This document shows, piece after piece, positions 7,067 through 9,577 of a DNA stretch of 9,577 nucleotides. The DNA comes from JAWXUE01 sp044432865 (GTDB lineage: Bacteria > Bacillota_I > Bacilli_A > Acholeplasmatales > Anaeroplasmataceae): positions 1 through 9,577 of the forward strand of contig JAWXUF010000042.1 of assembly GCA_044432865.1 (NCBI GenBank), given 5' to 3'. The notes under the pieces were generated by a model. The model saw only the letters and a program-made list of their open reading frames with translations. It was not told the origin of the DNA and did no database searches. Positions within the stretch are counted from its first letter, which is position 1, and every line of letters starts with the position of its first letter. The position numbers and the translations under genes were made by a program.

Positions 7067-9214
7067 TTATTCATTTTTTATACTTAAATTATTTCTATAT
7101 TTTGCTTCTTTATTGTAAACATAAGTAATAAACCCATCGTATTCTTTTTCATTTTTTAAATACTTAACAGATTTTTTAGTTTTACCTTTACTAAATAATT
7201 CTTTCGCTTGTGTTTTACCAATTTTCTTAACACCGAATTTTTCAACTCCATTTATAAAAATAAATGTATTACATTCTTTTTTATCTACACAAAAATATCC
7301 TTTATCATTAAAGATAATACTTTTATTACAATTCGGACATTTACATAATAAATTTTCTGGAATTACTTCTTTAATAGGTTCAACATATCGTTCGATCTTA
7401 CTACTTTTCATTTCTTTAATAAATTCTTTCATTAAATCCTTCGTTTCAAATAAAACTTCATTAGCATTTAACTCACCTTTTGAAACTAATTTTAATTTCT
7501 TTTCTATATCTGCAGTTAATTGAACTGATTTAATAATTTCAGAAGGAATATCCTCAATTAACTTTAATGCTTTATCGGTTGGTTTAAAATATTTTTTATC
7601 CATTTCTAAATATAATTGTTTTTTTAAGTTTTCAATTATACCTGCTCTTGTTGCTTCAGTACCAAGACCTTCAACCTCTTTTAAAATACCTTCGTCTGAT
7701 TTATCAATTAAGTATTTACTAGGATTTTTCATTGCTTTAATCAAAGTAGCTTCAGTAAATCTTTTAGGAGCTTTTGTTTTCTCTTCATTTATTTCAAAAT
7801 CTTCTAAATTTATTTGATCTCCCTCTTTGATATCAATGTTTATTCCCTCATCAGTTTCTTTTGGATCTAGAGCTTTCCATCCAAGACTTACTAGTTTTTC
7901 ATATTTAACAAAATATTTATGGTTATTTTTTTCTATGATTATTTTTTGAGATTTAAATACGGCATTAGGGAAAAAGTTTTGTAAAAATCTAATTAATATA
8001 GCATTAAAAACTTTCTTTTCATCTGGTGATAATCTTTTTAATTTTTCAAGATTCGATGCATCAAGTGTAGGTGTAATAGCTTCATGTGCTCCTATATCCG
8101 TTTTCTTAGTTACAACATCATTATTTATTTTCCAGTTATTAGCAATAATTTCTTTACAATGATTTTGATATACTGGTAATTTATAAATAAGTTTTGATAT
8201 ACTCACAGCAAATTCTTCTGATATAGTATTCTCATCAGTTCTTGGATAAGTAGTTAATCCATGTTTTTCATATAATGATTGTGCTAAGTCTAAAACTTTT
8301 TGTGCTGAATATCCGAACTTAACATTCATATCTACTTGTAGTGAACTTAGAGAATATAACTTATTACATTTTTTAATTTCATCTTTTGATACTACAGATA
8401 AAACGTTAGCAAGACCTATACCAGTTTCTTTTACTATTCTATCAACTTCATCTTTGCTTCTAAGTTTAAAATCTTCTATTTCAGTATTTTCTTTTGAATC
8501 AATGTAATAACTTGCTTTTATTTTCTTGTTATCAAATAAAGCAAATATTTTATAATATTCTTCTGGAATAAAATTAAGTATTTCAATGTGTCTATCTACA
8601 ATCATTCTTAATGTTGGGGTTTGTACTCTACCAATTGTAGTAAGCGTATTTGTTGCATGAGTCATTGCCATTGTTGCACCTAAACCAATATGATAATCAA
8701 CATATGATCTTAATTTAGCACTCTTACCAATATCATCATATAACACTGATTCTTTTCTATTATTAAAAGATTCAAATATTGCATCATTAGTCATTGCTTT
8801 TAACCACAATCTTGAAATATTATTATTTTTTGTTTTTGAAAAAGAATATATATTTCTAAATATTAATTCACCTTCTCTATCACTATCGCATGCATTAACT
8901 ATTTCACTAAAACGTTCATCTAATAAAAATTTAACGAGAAGGTTAGTTTGTGTTGTTGTTGATTCATTACTTTTTAAAGGAATATTATTGTAATCAAATA
9001 ATGCAGTATTATAATTCCAATATTTATATTTTTCATTTATCTCTTTAGGCATCATTAATTGTACTAAGTGTCCAAAACAATAAGTAATTGTATATTTTAT
9101 CTCAGGAGTAACACATTCCATAAATCCAGTTTTTTTAGTTTGTTTCCCTTTTAATGAATCAGCTATTTTTCTAGCTACATCAGGTTTTTCAGCTATTATT
9201 AATATTTCACTCAT
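7067..9214 (-). CDS. topB: DNA topoisomerase III (type IA)
   Basis: A type IA topoisomerase that cuts and passes single DNA strands; TopB-type enzymes mainly decatenate and resolve recombination or replication intermediates. It has 715 residues. The Toprim domain starts with IIAEKP (Glu9) and carries DSDREGE (Asp110, Asp112, Glu114/Glu116). GRVQTPTL lies at 195-202, the catalytic tyrosine is Tyr323 in TTYPRTDE (321-328), and GLGTEATRA at 517-525 completes the core. The C-terminal extension holds one four-cysteine zinc motif (Cys626, Cys629, Cys642, Cys648) and a basic tail. The ATG at 9214 has AGGAGA 7 bases upstream. An in-frame ATG at 9232 has no ribosome binding site before it and would put that site inside the coding region. 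Length and domains fit chromosomal TopB; conjugative elements also carry topB, but no conjugation genes are seen here. Confidence 0.96.
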   Translation of the reverse strand: MSEILIIAEKPDVARKIADSLKGKQTKKTGFMECVTPEIKYTITYCFGHLVQLMMPKEINEKYKYWNYNTALFDYNNIPLKSNESTTTQTNLLVKFLLDERFSEIVNACDSDREGELIFRNIYSFSKTKNNNISRLWLKAMTNDAIFESFNNRKESVLYDDIGKSAKLRSYVDYHIGLGATMAMTHATNTLTTIGRVQTPTLRMIVDRHIEILNFIPEEYYKIFALFDNKKIKASYYIDSKENTEIEDFKLRSKDEVDRIVKETGIGLANVLSVVSKDEIKKCNKLYSLSSLQVDMNVKFGYSAQKVLDLAQSLYEKHGLTTYPRTDENTISEEFAVSISKLIYKLPVYQNHCKEIIANNWKINNDVVTKKTDIGAHEAITPTLDASNLEKLKRLSPDEKKVFNAILIRFLQNFFPNAVFKSQKIIIEKNNHKYFVKYEKLVSLGWKALDPKETDEGINIDIKEGDQINLEDFEINEEKTKAPKRFTEATLIKAMKNPSKYLIDKSDEGILKEVEGLGTEATRAGIIENLKKQLYLEMDKKYFKPTDKALKLIEDIPSEIIKSVQLTADIEKKLKLVSKGELNANEVLFETKDLMKEFIKEMKSSKIERYVEPIKEVIPENLLCKCPNCNKSIIFNDKGYFCVDKKECNTFIFINGVEKFGVKKIGKTQAKELFSKGKTKKSVKYLKNEKEYDGFITYVYNKEAKYRNNLSIKNE

Positions 9215-9246
9215 AGAACATTCTCCTCTCATAAATTTGTTATTTT

Positions 9247-9255
9247 ATTATATCA
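9247..9255 (-). promoter_or_regulatory. extended -10 promoter of topB
   Basis: The minus strand reads TGATATAAT: a perfect TATAAT (9247-9252) preceded by TG with one base between. A transcript starting near 9240 would have a leader of about 25 bases and include the AGGAGA site (9222-9227). No -35 consensus is present at 17 bases, which is common for extended -10 promoters. Confidence 0.62.
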
Positions 9256-9320
9256 CTAAACTTCTACAATTTATATTATTTTTTCATAATATGCAATAAA
9301 TAATAATCCGATAAACTAAA

Positions 9321-9401
9321 GTAAAAAAGTATTAATATCTTATAATTAATCAATGAACATTGTTGCTCACTTATATTATTACAAATATTAATACTTTTTA
9401 C
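9321..9401. repeat. AT-rich inverted repeat upstream of topB
   Basis: Arms 9321-9338 (GTAAAAAAGTATTAATAT) and 9385-9401 are complementary over 17 pairs with a single extra A in the left arm. The 46-base interior holds a small hairpin, CAATG-AA-CATTG (9351-9362). On both strands an A-run precedes and a T-run follows the 11-pair AGTATTAATAT core, so it could act as a weak two-way terminator, for example for the gene entering at the right edge. The stem has very few G or C bases and the loop is long, so an operator or the ends of a small element are alternatives. Confidence 0.5.
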
Positions 9402-9417
9402 TAATTTATTTATTCGA

Positions 9418-9507
9418 AATTGATATATTTATTTACGAATTAATTTTACGCAACTCTCGACGTGGGCTTCTTTGTGTAGAAAGTAAGTGTGTAAAAATAT
9501 ATCAATT
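9418..9507. repeat. inverted repeat around a GC-richer core
   Basis: Arms 9418-9436 and 9491-9507 pair over 17 positions with a two-base bulge (AATTGATATATT + TTTAC against their complement). The 54-base interior is clearly richer in G and C than its surroundings (for example CTCTCGACGTGGGCTTC, 9452-9468) and contains a small CTTT/AAAG hairpin. The right arm overlaps the stop codon of the partial gene. No run of T follows on either strand, so it is not a normal terminator. It could be a structured RNA, a dispersed intergenic repeat or a small element; I do not recognise it. Confidence 0.5.
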
Positions 9508-9577
9508 GTTACTGTCGATTAGTTTTTCTATTTTATTTATATTTTCATTATCTTTAAATAAATCAATTTGTTTATTA
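9502..9577 (-). CDS. C-terminal end of an unknown gene (partial at the window edge)
   Basis: One minus-strand frame is open from the window edge for 24 codons and stops with TGA at 9502-9504. The other two minus-strand frames contain stops. The residues (for example DLFKDNENINKIEKLIDSNN) are hydrophilic and look like a helical protein tail rather than translated spacer. The start and most of the gene are outside the window, so no family can be named. It lies upstream of topB in the same direction, 287 bases away, with inverted repeats and a promoter between them, so it is probably a separate transcription unit. Confidence 0.45.
   Translation of the reverse strand, partial: NKQIDLFKDNENINKIEKLIDSNN

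Noticed and set aside
7067..9214. topB as evidence for a conjugative element
   Set aside because: No relaxase, coupling protein, secretion gene or integrase is in the window, and the neighbours look like ordinary chromosomal genes.
9215..9232. Longer topB start at the ATG at 9232
   Set aside because: No ribosome binding site precedes it, while AGGAGA stands at the right distance from the ATG at 9214, and the family's N-terminus begins there (SEILIIAEKP).
9401..9510. T-box, known riboswitch, CRISPR repeat or dif/att site in the GC-richer core
   Set aside because: None of the core motifs of these classes is present, and there is only one copy of the unit in the window.

Overview
The window is a strongly AT-rich bacterial segment in which every recognisable gene lies on the minus strand. 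The base composition, the consensus AGGAGG-type ribosome binding sites with TATAAT -10 boxes, and the gene families (YitT, M29 aminopeptidase, ABC-F, Nudix, TopB) point to a low-GC member of the Bacillota or a near relative, for example an Erysipelotrichia-type or clostridial gut bacterium. The rank below phylum is a guess. Tryptophan is written TGG at the Trp positions checked, and TGA ends at least one gene, so there is no sign of the Mycoplasma code.

Read in the direction of transcription (right to left), the layout is as follows. (1) The last 24 codons of an unknown gene enter at the right edge and stop at 9502. (2) A 287-base gene-free stretch (9215-9501) holds two long inverted repeats and, near its end, an extended -10 promoter. 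(3) topB, DNA topoisomerase III, ends at 7067. (4) A YjdF-like (DUF2238-type) six-helix membrane protein follows at 6465-7025 and is closed by a strong hairpin terminator at 6422-6449. (5) A new promoter starts a tight two-gene unit: an HxxxD acyltransferase of the alcohol acetyltransferase/condensation type (5112-6377) and a zinc-ribbon six-helix membrane protein (4458-5111). Stop and start codons touch, and the ribosome binding site of the second gene lies inside the last codons of the first. (6) After 55 bases come four genes with almost no spacing: an ABC-F ATPase (2849-4402), a YitT-family membrane protein (1894-2847), an M29 aminopeptidase (678-1907) and a Nudix hydrolase (163-678). The last one ends inside the loop of its own terminator (148-178). 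(7) The left 120-147 bases hold no minus-strand gene and may be the end of an insertion sequence or the tail of a plus-strand gene.

How the genes work together: topB is a DNA-topology gene and is probably only loosely joined to its neighbour. The acyltransferase and zinc-ribbon membrane protein look like functional partners, with a soluble acyl-transfer enzyme made together with a membrane protein; the substrate is unknown. The four-gene cluster combines a translation-associated ATPase, a membrane protein of unknown role, a peptidase and a nucleotide or housecleaning hydrolase. It is co-transcribed and translationally coupled, but no single pathway is evident.

Several annotated starts were moved to internal ATG codons because those have proper ribosome binding sites: Nudix 678, YitT 2847, ABC-F 4402 and topB 9214. 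I did not find a clear new defence or mobile system. The parts least explained are the acyltransferase/zinc-ribbon pair and the inverted-repeat region upstream of topB.
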